Origin: Pseudomonas sp. DNDY-54
GTDB taxonomy: Bacteria; Pseudomonadota; Gammaproteobacteria; Pseudomonadales; Pseudomonadaceae
NCBI RefSeq assembly: GCF_019880365.1
Contig: NZ_CP082271.1
Coordinates: 1,612,001 to 1,676,000, forward strand
Reading direction: 5' to 3'
DNA: 64,000 bases
This document shows positions 44,319-52,956 of this stretch, piece by piece; position 1 is the first letter of the stretch; every line of letters begins with the position of its first letter. The notes under the pieces were generated by a model that saw nothing but the letters and a program-made list of their open reading frames with translations, was not told where the DNA came from and did not search any database. The translations under genes and the position numbers were made by a program.

Positions 44319-45089
44319 TCATTCCTCGATCTGCAGCTCGCGCGCCCGAGTATAGACATAGCGGACTTTCTCGTACTCGAACGGCGAATTCAGTTGTCCG
44401 TAGCGGAGGCTCGTCGTGTGGCGAATGTCGATCAATCGCAGCGCGGTGAGGCCGAATTCGCCACCGCTCGCCTCGGCGTAGCTGAAATAGTCGAATTGCC
44501 GTTCAACACCGAAATCCATTGCTTGACCGGCGGTGTCACGCAGGTTGGACGGTCCGAGCGCCGGCAAAATCAGATAGGGGCCGTGAGGGACACCATAAAA
44601 CCCAAGGGTCTGGCCGAAGTCCTCGTTATAGCGGGGAAGGCCCATGCGGGTGGCTGGGTCCCAGATACCGCCGACACCGAGGATGGTATTGAACAGCAGG
44701 CGAGCTGTGGTATTCATCGCGCGCTCGCCTTTCAGTTGCGCCATGCTGTTGAACAGCGTTGGTATTTCGCCGAGGTTGCTGAAGAAGTTACTGACACCGG
44801 TGCGCACTATCTGCGGGGTGACGTAGCGATAACCGCGCACCGCGGGCAGCATCACCCACTGATCCAGCCGGTAGTTGAAGTAGTACATGCGGCGGTTCAG
44901 CGACTCCCAGGGGTCATAGATATTCAGGGCGTCGAACGTAGCGCGCTCGAATTCGCGTTGATCCAGCCCAGGGTTGAACTCCAGTTCGCGCAGAGGAAAG
45001 GTGAAGCCGTCCTCGTCTGCGATAGGCGTCTGGGCGTTGGCAAGTCCGCTGGACAAAAAGAGCAGCGCAAGCAGATAACGTTTAACCAC
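44319..45089 (-). CDS. MlaA/VacJ family protein without a lipobox
   Basis: A 256-residue MlaA-like protein. The GTG at 45089 has GGAG seven bases upstream and gives a signal peptide (MVKRYLLALLFLSSGLANA) with no cysteine, so it is not a lipoprotein, unlike canonical MlaA. Conserved MlaA segments are NIYDPWESLNRRMYYFNY, GVSNFFSNLGEIPTLFNS and GFYGVPHGPYLILPALGPSN. Its start lies 8 bases inside the end of the upstream hydrolase gene, so the two are coupled. A role in outer-membrane phospholipid balance is inferred. Confidence 0.85.
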   Translation of the reverse strand: MVKRYLLALLFLSSGLANAQTPIADEDGFTFPLRELEFNPGLDQREFERATFDALNIYDPWESLNRRMYYFNYRLDQWVMLPAVRGYRYVTPQIVRTGVSNFFSNLGEIPTLFNSMAQLKGERAMNTTARLLFNTILGVGGIWDPATRMGLPRYNEDFGQTLGFYGVPHGPYLILPALGPSNLRDTAGQAMDFGVERQFDYFSYAEASGGEFGLTALRLIDIRHTTSLRYGQLNSPFEYEKVRYVYTRARELQIEE

Positions 45090-46374
45090 GGAAAAACTCC
45101 AGCATCGCTTGGGCATTGACCCGGTAATTAAGGTTGCCGCAATGGCCGCCACGCGGATAAAGCGTCATGCGATCGCCGAAGGTCCGACGCAGGAAGCCCA
45201 GGTCACCGGCGCCCAGAATGATGTCATCAGCGTTATGCATGACGGCGATCTTGGGGCTCTCGCGTAAGTAATCTTCCAGCGCATAGAGGCTGACTTGTTC
45301 AACCAGTTGCGCCAGGCTCCCCCCATCTTGCTGGGCGCGCCACATGGGGATGAGCTGCTCGGTGATGTAGCAATCGAAATCACACAGCAGTGAACGTCGG
45401 AAGAACGGCTCGAGGCTGGTGCCTTCATCGATTGGATAGTCCGGCGGTACGACTAATCCTCTGCGGTTTATCAGATCCGAGGTGAACACGATGTCCGCCG
45501 CGGAGAAGCGAAATACCGAGCCGATCAGCATCGCCATCTGTTCGTCGGTCAGCCGCAGAGCGGAGCGCTGGAAGTCGAACAGCATGGCCTCGTCGAGGTT
45601 GATCGAACCGTGCTGGCGGTAATATCGGGTGAGCTTCTCCAGGATGACTTCATAGAACGTGGTGGTGCTATCGATGTCCTCGACACGGGTCTGCACCAGC
45701 TTGTCGAGGTTGTTGATGGAGGTGTACACATTCACCGGCGGGTTAAGCATCAGTACGCGTTTGAAATTGAAGCTCTGACGCGTCTCGTCAAGCTTGCTGA
45801 CAAAGGCGGCATGGAGCGCGCCGAGGCTGTAGCCGGTGAGGTTGAATTCGGTTACAGGTAGCTCATGCTGTTGGGCGCGGACCGCTTGCATCACTCGATA
45901 GAGGTCCTTCGCATCATCGGGGCTGTAGCCCGGCGTGGCGTAGCGTGAGGCAGCGGCGATGAAATCGAAACTGGTGGGCGAGGACAGCTGCACCACGTGG
46001 TAGCCAGCCCCGTAGAAGAGCCGTTTAAGATCCTCGGTCTTGCCCGACGCATAGCTTGCACCGGTCCCTGAGATGATGAACATGAGCGGGGCTGGGCCGG
46101 GTTGCCGCGCCAGGCGATAGGTCAGTCGCTTAACCGCCCAGAAATTGTCCGGCAGGGTGAATTCACGTTCGGGGCGCAGCCGCAACTTATAGTCAGCTTG
46201 ATCAATGTCGTCATCGCTGGGGACCTCGGCGCGCAACGCGGCGGGAGTGGTCGCTATCGTCGCTTCGAATGGGTTGTCCAGCGGGTAGCCATACTGCTCA
46301 ACGCTGATGTCTGCGGCGAATACTGGCATTCCGGACAGCGACAGCAGCGCAGTGAGGCACGTGAGCAAGCGCAT
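45082..46374 (-). CDS. Exported alpha/beta-hydrolase-fold protein
   Basis: A 430-residue protein. The start at ATG 46374 gives a signal peptide (MRLLTCLTALLSLSG then MPVFA); an upstream ATG at 46413 would add 13 residues. The nucleophile elbow is GYSLGA, and FIISGTGASYASGK may form the oxyanion loop. A late ALEDYLRESPKIAVMHNADD and RRTFGDRMTLYPRGGHCGNL supply plausible acid and histidine. The substrate is unknown, but coupling to an MlaA-like gene suggests a lipid. Confidence 0.75.
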   Translation of the reverse strand: MRLLTCLTALLSLSGMPVFAADISVEQYGYPLDNPFEATIATTPAALRAEVPSDDDIDQADYKLRLRPEREFTLPDNFWAVKRLTYRLARQPGPAPLMFIISGTGASYASGKTEDLKRLFYGAGYHVVQLSSPTSFDFIAAASRYATPGYSPDDAKDLYRVMQAVRAQQHELPVTEFNLTGYSLGALHAAFVSKLDETRQSFNFKRVLMLNPPVNVYTSINNLDKLVQTRVEDIDSTTTFYEVILEKLTRYYRQHGSINLDEAMLFDFQRSALRLTDEQMAMLIGSVFRFSAADIVFTSDLINRRGLVVPPDYPIDEGTSLEPFFRRSLLCDFDCYITEQLIPMWRAQQDGGSLAQLVEQVSLYALEDYLRESPKIAVMHNADDIILGAGDLGFLRRTFGDRMTLYPRGGHCGNLNYRVNAQAMLEFFRG

Positions 46375-46413
46375 GGACGGGGCTTTCCTGGGACTGGTTT
46401 GGATGGTCGGCAA

Positions 46414-46784
46414 ACTCGTAATACCTGAGGTTGGCTAACGATGATGGGGCTGCGGGGAACTGCAGCGTTAGCCGCAATTGCCGTGGAACTGACACAGCGA
46501 TGACTCGAAGGGATGGTGAGTGTATCGGTTCCATACCCAGCACTTGCCTTTTTATGCAGCGCTTGAAGGCGTCGCTCGTTGTCATGTAGCTCGGGTGGCG
46601 AATTAAGCCCTGCGAGGCGAAGCGCGTCATTCATTGACCACAGACAGGTCGGCTGGTTGCGTTCTGACGATATCGGTCGTTAACGATATTTACGACCGAC
46701 GGTCTGCCAGGACGCTGAGTGCTTCGCCGCAGCGAATTGGCGAGCCCGGCGGCACCGTTGCACAAGCGTAGGGCGTCGTTTGAG
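46414..46784. other. Gap with inverted and direct repeats
   Basis: About 370 bases between the hydrolase gene and the DUF2061 gene. No convincing gene. It contains GGCTAACG (46433-46440) facing CGTTAGCC (46466-46473), and an interlocking repeat block at 46667-46698. Confidence 0.45.
46667..46698. repeat. Interlocking direct and inverted repeats
   Basis: ACGATAT occurs at 46667-46673 and 46683-46689 as a direct repeat. CGGTCGT (46674-46680) faces ACGACCG (46692-46698), and ATATCG/CGATAT form a second inverted pair. This may be a regulator-binding site or alternative hairpins. Confidence 0.4.
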
Positions 46785-47009
46785 CTAGGCCTGATGATGC
46801 AGCCAGGCATGAGCGGGAATCCGCTCGCGTGGCTTCTGGCGGGTTTCCAGTCGGTGCCAGATCTTTTCGTGGAAGTAGAAACCCACCGAGTTGCAAAGTG
46901 GCTCGATCGCGGCAACGAGGCCACCCGCGGCGAGACTTCCAGTCAAGGCATAGGTCACCGAAAAGGCGATGCAGAAGTGCATCAAGGTGAACGTGATTGT
47001 CTTGGTCAT
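46785..47009 (-). CDS. DUF2061 membrane protein
   Basis: A 74-residue protein with two predicted membrane segments (TLMHFCIAFSVTYALTGSLA and AAGGLVAAIEPLCNSVGFYFHE) and the family's C-terminal EKIWHRLE. Function unknown. In Pseudomonas it is found near the actP/DUF485 pair, as here. Confidence 0.85.
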   Translation of the reverse strand: MTKTITFTLMHFCIAFSVTYALTGSLAAGGLVAAIEPLCNSVGFYFHEKIWHRLETRQKPRERIPAHAWLHHQA

Positions 47010-47266
47010 GGTGTGTCTCCGAAAACGCAGTCGAGATTGATTCTCTGTTGGCGAGTAGTCTCGCTCCGTCAGGCCCTTATTGAAAATCGCGGTGTTTGAT
47101 GACCGGCATAGGAATGTCCTATGCGTCCCGATTGATCGTCCGGAGGCTCTAAAACGGCCCTTTCAGAAAATAAAAACCAGACGATGGTCGAGTGGTGTTC
47201 GGTCTGTCGGGCTCTAAAGTACCCGCCTGCCCTCATCAGGGGGTTGTGATCCTGTGGAGACAGACG

Positions 47267-47581
47267 ATGCAAAACGAAGATGTTTATCGGCAAATCTATG
47301 CCAATCCGCGCTTCCAGGAACTGGTCGCTAAACGTGGCCGCTTCGCGTGGCTGCTGTCGGCCATCATGCTTGGCGCCTACCTCGCCTTTATTCTGTTGAT
47401 CGCTTTCGATCCAGCCATTCTTGGTATTCCGCTCACGGCGGATACGGTTACCACTTGGGGCATTCCCGTCGGGGTTGGTGTGATCTTCATGGCGTTCATT
47501 CTCACGGGCATTTACGTCCAGCGAGCCAATGGCGAGTTCGATCGCATCAATCAGGAAATCCTCAACGAGGCTCAGCAATAA
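47267..47581 (+). CDS. DUF485 membrane protein (YjcH-like)
   Basis: A 104-residue protein with two membrane helices (FAWLLSAIMLGAYLAFILLIAF and VGVGVIFMAFILTGIYV). DUF485 proteins precede ActP in acetate-uptake operons. The start ATG at 47267 follows GGAGACAG. Its stop TAA shares its last base with the actP ATG, so the two are coupled. Confidence 0.93.
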   Translation: MQNEDVYRQIYANPRFQELVAKRGRFAWLLSAIMLGAYLAFILLIAFDPAILGIPLTADTVTTWGIPVGVGVIFMAFILTGIYVQRANGEFDRINQEILNEAQQ

Positions 47582-49236
47582 TGATCATGCGTCTTTTGAT
47601 GGCGGCCGTTCTTTTGGCTGCCTCCCCCTTGCTGCTCGCGGACGCCATCACCGGCGAAGTCGAGAAGCAGGCGACGAACTACACCGCGATCATCATGTTC
47701 GTGGTGTTCATCGTTTTCACGATGGGTATTACCAAGTGGGCGGCCAAGCGCAATACGTCCACATCTGACTATTACACCGCCGGCGGCAGCATCACGGGTT
47801 TTCAGAACGGTCTGGCGATTGCGGGTGACTTCATGTCCGCGGCGTCATTCCTGGGTATTTCGGCGCTGGTTTACACCAGCGGCTACGATGGGCTGATCTA
47901 CTCCATCGGCTTTCTGGTTGGCTGGCCGGTCATTCTGTTCCTGATGGCCGAGCGTCTGCGCAACTTGGGCAAGTTCACCTTCTCCGACGTGGCGTCCTAT
48001 CGCCTCGGGCAGACGCAGATCCGCATCCTCTCGGCGTTTGGCTCGCTGATCGTGGTGGCCTTCTACTTGATCGCGCAGATGGTAGGGGCTGGGAAGCTCA
48101 TCCAGTTGCTGTTTGGCCTTGATTACTACGTGGCCGTGGTGCTGGTCGGCGTGCTCATGGTCATGTACGTGCTGTTTGGCGGCATGCTTGCAACAACGTG
48201 GGTGCAGATCATCAAGGCGGTGCTGCTGCTGTCCGGTGCAACCTTCATGGCCGTGATGGTCATGAAAGCGGTGAACTTCGACTTCGGCAGCCTCTTCGCC
48301 GAGGCGGTGAACATTCACGAAAAGGGCGCCGCGATCATGAGTCCGGGCGGTCTGGTTTCCGACCCTATCTCCGCGATTTCCCTCGGTTTGGCCTTGATGT
48401 TTGGTACTGCCGGTCTGCCGCATATCCTCATGCGCTTCTTCACCGTGGCGGACGCCAAGGAAGCACGCAAGAGCGTCTTCTACGCGACTGGCTTCATTGG
48501 CTACTTCTATATCCTGACGTTCATTATCGGGTTCGGCGCGATTCTGCTGGTCAGCACCAATCCGGAATTCAAAGACGCTGCAGGCGCCATCATCGGCGGC
48601 ACCAACATGGTTGCCATTCATCTGGCGAACGCCGTTGGCGGTAATCTTTTCCTTGGCTTCATCTCCGCCGTGGCGTTCGCCACGATTCTCGCGGTGGTCG
48701 CCGGACTGACGCTCGCCGGTGCATCCGCGGTGTCACATGACCTGTATGCCTGTGTGATCAAGAAAGGCAAGGCCAAGGAAGAGGACGAGATGCGCGTCAC
48801 CAAGATCACCACGCTGACCCTGGGCGTGGTGGCAATTCTGCTGGGTATCATCTTCGAAAAGCAGAACATCGCCTTTATGGTGGGCCTGGCATTCTCGATC
48901 GCAGCCAGCTGCAACTTCCCCGTGCTGTTCCTTTCGATGTACTGGAAGGGCTTGAGCACCCGCGGCGCGCTCATTGGGGGCTCGTTGGGTCTGGCGACGG
49001 CGCTCGTCCTGACGGTTATAAGTCCGACCGTCTGGGTGGACGTGTTCGGCTATGCCGAAGCGATCTTCCCGTATAAATACCCGGCGCTGTTCTCGATGAT
49101 TGTCGCGTTCGCAGGCATCTGGTTCTTCTCGGTTACTGATAAGTCCAAGTCGGCAGGCCTCGAACGTGAACGTTTCTTCTCGCAGTTCGTTCGCTCGCAG
49201 ACCGGGCTCGGCTCGAGCGGTGCTGTTGCGCACTGA
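47581..49236 (+). CDS. actP: Cation/acetate symporter ActP
   Basis: A 551-residue sodium:solute symporter family permease for acetate and short-chain acids. It starts with a cleavable-type hydrophobic segment (RLLMAAVLLAASPLLLADA), then about 13 membrane spans. Characteristic segments are DYYTAGGSITGFQNGLAIAG, then DFMSAASFLGISAL, and GTAGLPHILMRFFTV. It follows DUF485 with a TAATG overlap and ends before an intrinsic terminator. Confidence 0.95.
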   Translation: MIMRLLMAAVLLAASPLLLADAITGEVEKQATNYTAIIMFVVFIVFTMGITKWAAKRNTSTSDYYTAGGSITGFQNGLAIAGDFMSAASFLGISALVYTSGYDGLIYSIGFLVGWPVILFLMAERLRNLGKFTFSDVASYRLGQTQIRILSAFGSLIVVAFYLIAQMVGAGKLIQLLFGLDYYVAVVLVGVLMVMYVLFGGMLATTWVQIIKAVLLLSGATFMAVMVMKAVNFDFGSLFAEAVNIHEKGAAIMSPGGLVSDPISAISLGLALMFGTAGLPHILMRFFTVADAKEARKSVFYATGFIGYFYILTFIIGFGAILLVSTNPEFKDAAGAIIGGTNMVAIHLANAVGGNLFLGFISAVAFATILAVVAGLTLAGASAVSHDLYACVIKKGKAKEEDEMRVTKITTLTLGVVAILLGIIFEKQNIAFMVGLAFSIAASCNFPVLFLSMYWKGLSTRGALIGGSLGLATALVLTVISPTVWVDVFGYAEAIFPYKYPALFSMIVAFAGIWFFSVTDKSKSAGLERERFFSQFVRSQTGLGSSGAVAH

Positions 49237-49252
49237 GCACCTCGGCAACAGT

Positions 49253-49283
49253 AAAAAGGGCAGCCTCTTGGCTGCCTTTTTTT
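49253..49283 (+). terminator. Intrinsic terminator after actP
   Basis: GGGCAGCC pairs with GGCTGCCT-side bases across TCTT, with A- and T-runs at the flanks. The insertion sequence begins 8 bases past it. Confidence 0.9.
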
Positions 49284-49287
49284 GTTC

Positions 49288-49290
49288 TGG
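49288..49290. repeat. Target-site duplication TGG (left); right copy at 50612-50614
   Basis: The bases flanking the IS at 49288-49290 and 50612-50614 are both TGG. A 3-bp duplication fits the IS3 family but could arise by chance. Confidence 0.55.
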
Positions 49291-49317
49291 TGTCCCGTCC
49301 TGAATAAGGTTTACACC
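49291..49317. repeat. IS left inverted repeat
   Basis: The 27 bases start TGTCCCGTCCTGAAT and end GGTTTACACC. They match the reverse complement of 50585-50611 apart from about four positions. Confidence 0.88.
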
Positions 49318-49343
49318 TTCGGCCCGAGAATCTGGAGGTCTCG

Positions 49344-49742
49344 ATGGATCAAGGTGTAAAGCGGACTCAGCGTGATTACTCGCTGACTTTTAAATTGGCT
49401 GTGGTTGATCAGATCGAAAAGGGCGAGCTGACCTACAAGCAGGCACAGGGTCGGTATGGGATCCAAGGCCGGTCTACTGTTTTGGTATGGTTGCGTAAGC
49501 ATGGTCGGCAGGATTGGAGCCAGGGGGCCTCGATTCGAGCCGACAGGAGCCAAACCGTGGCCGACCCGAAAGATCTGACGCCCGAGCAACGCATCAAGGA
49601 GCTGGAGCAGCAACTGCAGTTCGTGAGCCAGAAGGCCCAGTTCTTCGAAGCTGTGGTCGATGTGTTGGAGAAAGATTACGGCGTTTCGATCGTAAAAAAG
49701 CGACCCGGCAAGTCCTCTCGCAAGAACAAGTCAAAGGGCTGA
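49344..49742 (+). CDS. IS3-family transposase OrfA
   Basis: A 132-residue helix-turn-helix protein. The DNA-binding part includes TFKLAVVDQIEKGELTYKQA, RYGIQGRSTVLVWLRKHG, and a leucine-zipper-like KELEQQLQFVSQKAQFFEAV at about 90-110. A_AAA_AAG at 49694-49700 lies in the frame needed for -1 slippage into OrfB. OrfA alone acts as a regulator in IS3 elements. Confidence 0.93.
   Translation: MDQGVKRTQRDYSLTFKLAVVDQIEKGELTYKQAQGRYGIQGRSTVLVWLRKHGRQDWSQGASIRADRSQTVADPKDLTPEQRIKELEQQLQFVSQKAQFFEAVVDVLEKDYGVSIVKKRPGKSSRKNKSKG
49694..49700 (+). promoter_or_regulatory. Programmed -1 frameshift heptamer
   Basis: AAAAAAG set as A_AAA_AAG in the OrfA frame, the canonical IS3-family slippery sequence. 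Confidence 0.88.
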
Positions 49743-50563
49743 CTATCGTCAGGGCTTGCCAGTTTCTTTCCATCAGTCGTCAGGCTTACTACAAGCGCAA
49801 CCGTGCCGCTGATCAGCGCCATATGCAGGCCGAGCAGGTGGCTCGCTATGTCGAACGAGCTCGGCTACGCCAGCCGCGGATCGGCACGCGCAAGCTGCAT
49901 CACCTTCTGCACAACCAGCCCGATAACAGCCTGAAGATCGGGCGCGACCAGCTATTCAGGATCTTGGCCGAACGTCGTCTGCTGGTGCTGCCCAAGCGCG
50001 CGTACCACAAGACTACCCATAGTTTTCATCGGTTTTATCGGCATCCAAACCGGCTCAAGCCTGGCCCCGAGCAGATCACGGTGGCTGCGCCTGAACATGT
50101 TTGGGTGGCTGATATCACTTACCTACCTGCTCGAAGTGGTCCTCTGTATCTAAGCCTAGTCACTGACGCCTACTCACGAAAGATCATCGGCCATCATGTC
50201 CATAAGGGCTTGCATGCCGAGTCCGTGGCGATCGCCTATAGGCAAGCACTGAGAGGGCGCCAGGGTCATCAGGTGCTGGTCCACCACTCTGATCGCGGCA
50301 TCCAATATTGCTCGGCGCTTTATCAGGCGCTGCACAAACGCCACGGTGTGCAGTGCTCAATGACTGACGGCTACGACTGTTATCAGAACGCGCTTGCGGA
50401 GCGGGTGAATGGAATCCTGAAGAACGAACTGCTGCTTCGCAGCCCCAATGATTTGGAACAGGCTAGAACGATGGTCAGCGAGGCCATCAGGATCTACAAC
50501 ACGGAGCGGCCGCATCTGGCCCTGAAATACAAAACGCCCGATGCGGTGCATCGGGCGTTTTAG
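49700..50563 (+). CDS. IS3-family transposase OrfB (made as OrfAB by -1 frameshift)
   Basis: The integrase half of the fusion, read in the frame -1 relative to OrfA from 49700; the fused OrfAB would be 406 residues. It has the HTH_21 segment RQPRIGTRKLHHLLHN and an rve DDE core: D in HVWVADITYLP, D in VHHSDRGIQY and E in ALAERVNGILKNE. No ATG of its own stands at the start of this frame, so it depends on the slip at 49694-49700. Ends 48 bases from the IS end. Confidence 0.92.
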   Translation, partial: ATRQVLSQEQVKGLTIVRACQFLSISRQAYYKRNRAADQRHMQAEQVARYVERARLRQPRIGTRKLHHLLHNQPDNSLKIGRDQLFRILAERRLLVLPKRAYHKTTHSFHRFYRHPNRLKPGPEQITVAAPEHVWVADITYLPARSGPLYLSLVTDAYSRKIIGHHVHKGLHAESVAIAYRQALRGRQGHQVLVHHSDRGIQYCSALYQALHKRHGVQCSMTDGYDCYQNALAERVNGILKNELLLRSPNDLEQARTMVSEAIRIYNTERPHLALKYKTPDAVHRAF

Positions 50564-50584
50564 GGACCGAAATCCAGCTGAAAC

Positions 50585-50611
50585 GGTGTAAACCTATTTC
50601 AGGACTAGACA
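50585..50611. repeat. IS right inverted repeat
   Basis: Starts GGTGTAAACC and ends GGACTAGACA. Reverse complement of the left repeat with about four differences. Confidence 0.88.
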
Positions 50612-50763
50612 TGGGCTGTCTGGCAAACGCCCGATCGGCGAGCTTCGGCAGGCGTCAATCCGGCTCAAGATATGGCTGTCATTCAGCATTTCGATAGAGG
50701 ACAGGCCCGGCGCCTGCTTTCGCTAGACTCCTTGCAACTTAACGAACAAGAAGGCAGCACACG

Positions 50764-51570
50764 ATGCAAAACCGCATGATGGTCACTGGCGCCGGTTCCG
50801 GTCTTGGTCGCGAAATCGCGTTGCGCTGGGCACGCGAGGGCTGGCAATTGGCATTGTCGGATGTCAACGAGGCCGGGCTGGCAGAAACCTTGAAAATGGT
50901 GCGCGACGCCGGCGGCGATGGCTTTACCCAACGCTGCGATGTGCGCGATTACAGTCAGCTGACGGCACTGGCCCAGGCCTGCGAAACCAAGCTCGGTGGC
51001 ATTGACGTTGTGGTCAATAACGCCGGCGTTGCGTCCGGCGGCTTCTTCGACGAACTCTCTCTGGAAGATTGGGACTGGCAGATCGCGATCAACCTGATGG
51101 GCGTGGTCAAGGGATGCAAGGCGTTCCTGCCGTTGGTGCAGAAAAGCCACGGCAAGATCATCAACATCGCGTCCATGGCCGCCCTGATGCAGGCCCCCGG
51201 AATGAGCAACTACAACGTGGCGAAGGCTGGCGTGGTTGCCCTATCCGAGAGTCTGCTGGTCGAGTTGAAGCAGCAGGAGGTGGACGTCCACGTGGTTTGT
51301 CCGTCGTTCTTCCAGACCAACCTGATGGACTCTTACCGCGGGCCGACCCCGAACATGAAGGCGCAGATCAGCAAGCTGCTCGAAGCGTCGCCTATTACCG
51401 CCGCCGACATCGCTGATTACATTTATCGGCAGGTGGCCGAAGGCGTATTCATGATTCTTCCGCACGAAGAAGGCCGTATGGCCTGGAAAATAAAGCAGCA
51501 AAATCCCCAGGCCATCTACGACGAGATGGCGGTGCTGGCGGAGAAGAAACGCGCCAAGAGCAAAACCTGA
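50764..51570 (+). CDS. SDR family oxidoreductase
   Basis: A 268-residue classical short-chain dehydrogenase. The NAD(P)-binding TGAGSGLG is at residues 8-15, NNAG follows at about 90, and the catalytic set is S (in INIASMAAL), Y and K in YNVAKAG. The C-terminus (WKIKQQNPQAIYDEMAVLAEKKRAK) is helical and basic. Substrate unknown. It lies just right of the IS. Confidence 0.92.
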   Translation: MQNRMMVTGAGSGLGREIALRWAREGWQLALSDVNEAGLAETLKMVRDAGGDGFTQRCDVRDYSQLTALAQACETKLGGIDVVVNNAGVASGGFFDELSLEDWDWQIAINLMGVVKGCKAFLPLVQKSHGKIINIASMAALMQAPGMSNYNVAKAGVVALSESLLVELKQQEVDVHVVCPSFFQTNLMDSYRGPTPNMKAQISKLLEASPITAADIADYIYRQVAEGVFMILPHEEGRMAWKIKQQNPQAIYDEMAVLAEKKRAKSKT

Positions 51571-51652
51571 CCAGCAGGTCCGTTTTGCTTGCCGTGTTCC
51601 GGGGTCGGGAGTAGGGTTGCCGGTCCGACCCTGGCCGACCCATGGATTCACA

Positions 51653-52825
51653 GTGAAAAACCCATCTCGCTGGCTGCTCATGCTGGCCCTGGTGCTTGCC
51701 GCCATCAATTTGCGACCCGGTATCACGTCTTTTGCCCCGCTGATCGAGCGTATCGCCACAGAGCTGAGCCTCAGCCGAAGCCTGATCAGCCTGACCACCG
51801 CGCTTCCCGTATTGCTGATGGGACTGCTGGCACCGCTGGCGCCACGCCTGGCCGTGCGTTTCGGGCTCGAGCGGACTATTGGTCTGTGTCTGGGCCTTAT
51901 TGCGCTTGCGCTACTGTTGCGTCTGTTCGGCGAGAACGCCGCACTGTTGATCGGCACCGCCGCGATGGTTGGTGCTGGTATCGCCGTCGCCGGTCCGTTG
52001 CTATCGGGCTTTATCAAACGATATTTCTTCGATCGCATGGGAAAGACGGCCGCATTCTACTCATTGAGCATGGCAGTCGGCGGCACCATTGGGGTAGTGC
52101 TGACAGCACCGGCAACTCAGTTGCTAGGTGAGCGCTGGACGTGGGGCCTGGCGCTATGGACCCTCCCGGCGATGTTGGCCTTGGCAATTTGGTTGCGCCT
52201 ACCCAACCAGGCTGAGGCAGCCGTCGAACAGCGTGCCGGATTGCCATGGGGCGAGCCCCGGGCCTGGCTGGTGAGCATCTATTTCGCCCTGCAAGCCGGA
52301 CTGTTCTACGCCCTCGCGACGTGGCTGGTCGCCCGCTATCACGAGGCAGGTTTCAGCTTGCTGCAGAGCAATGCCTTCTTTAGCGGCTTCATGCTGATTG
52401 GTCTGCCAAGTGCGTTTGCCATGCCTTGGCTGGCGCAGCGCTTCGGCAATCGACACCTGATGATGGCCGGGTGCGGTGTGCTGGCGACGATCTGCCTGCT
52501 GGTGATCGCATCGCGACCGCAGGTTCAGCCGTTGCTGATCTGCATGCTGCTGGGTGTGGCCCTGAACGGTACGTTTTCCATGTCGCTGGTATTGCCAATG
52601 TACGAGGCCAATACGCCGCTGGCCGTGAGCCGCCTGACGGCGATGATGCTCTGCACCGGCTACAGCCTGGCGTGTTTCACGCCTGTACTGACCGGGTTGG
52701 GGCGCGATATCGCAGGTGACTATGAGTGGCCGTTCTTCGTATTGGCGAGCATGTCGGCATTGATGTCTGGACTCGCCTTGCGATTGGCGCCGAGGCGAGC
52801 CGCAGCTGATGCGATGGCGCCTTGA
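51653..52825 (+). CDS. MFS transporter of the CynX/NimT type
   Basis: A 390-residue, 12-span major facilitator permease. It begins RWLLMLALVLAAINLRPGIT, the hallmark of the CynX/NimT (cyanate/2-nitroimidazole) group, which may export or import small anions or drugs. The GTG at 51653 is chosen because it begins the conserved N-terminus; a TTG at 51617 is the next option. Substrate unknown. Confidence 0.85.
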   Translation: MKNPSRWLLMLALVLAAINLRPGITSFAPLIERIATELSLSRSLISLTTALPVLLMGLLAPLAPRLAVRFGLERTIGLCLGLIALALLLRLFGENAALLIGTAAMVGAGIAVAGPLLSGFIKRYFFDRMGKTAAFYSLSMAVGGTIGVVLTAPATQLLGERWTWGLALWTLPAMLALAIWLRLPNQAEAAVEQRAGLPWGEPRAWLVSIYFALQAGLFYALATWLVARYHEAGFSLLQSNAFFSGFMLIGLPSAFAMPWLAQRFGNRHLMMAGCGVLATICLLVIASRPQVQPLLICMLLGVALNGTFSMSLVLPMYEANTPLAVSRLTAMMLCTGYSLACFTPVLTGLGRDIAGDYEWPFFVLASMSALMSGLALRLAPRRAAADAMAP

Positions 52826-52956
52826 ACATACCCTTTTAATCGGTGGGATGTGGCCCGGGTCACTCTTGCGCGGTCTGGAGGCGCTCCGCTGAGCACGGGT
52901 GCTGGAAGCCAGGCTGGATTTCGTTAACATCTCGTTCTTTCGCCTGGAGAACCCCA

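Larger units (their letters stand above)
49291..50611 (+). mobile_element. Complete IS3-family insertion sequence
   Basis: 1321 bases bounded by imperfect inverted repeats with TGTC at the outer ends, holding two overlapping transposase frames joined by an A6G slip site. Both ends, both frames and the DDE residues are intact, so it is probably active or recently so. The name is not assigned; database comparison would be needed. Confidence 0.93.

Noticed and set aside
46631..46924. Frames antisense to the DUF2061 gene and in the gap before it
   Set aside because: No ribosome-binding site, no recognised domain, overlap with a better-supported gene.
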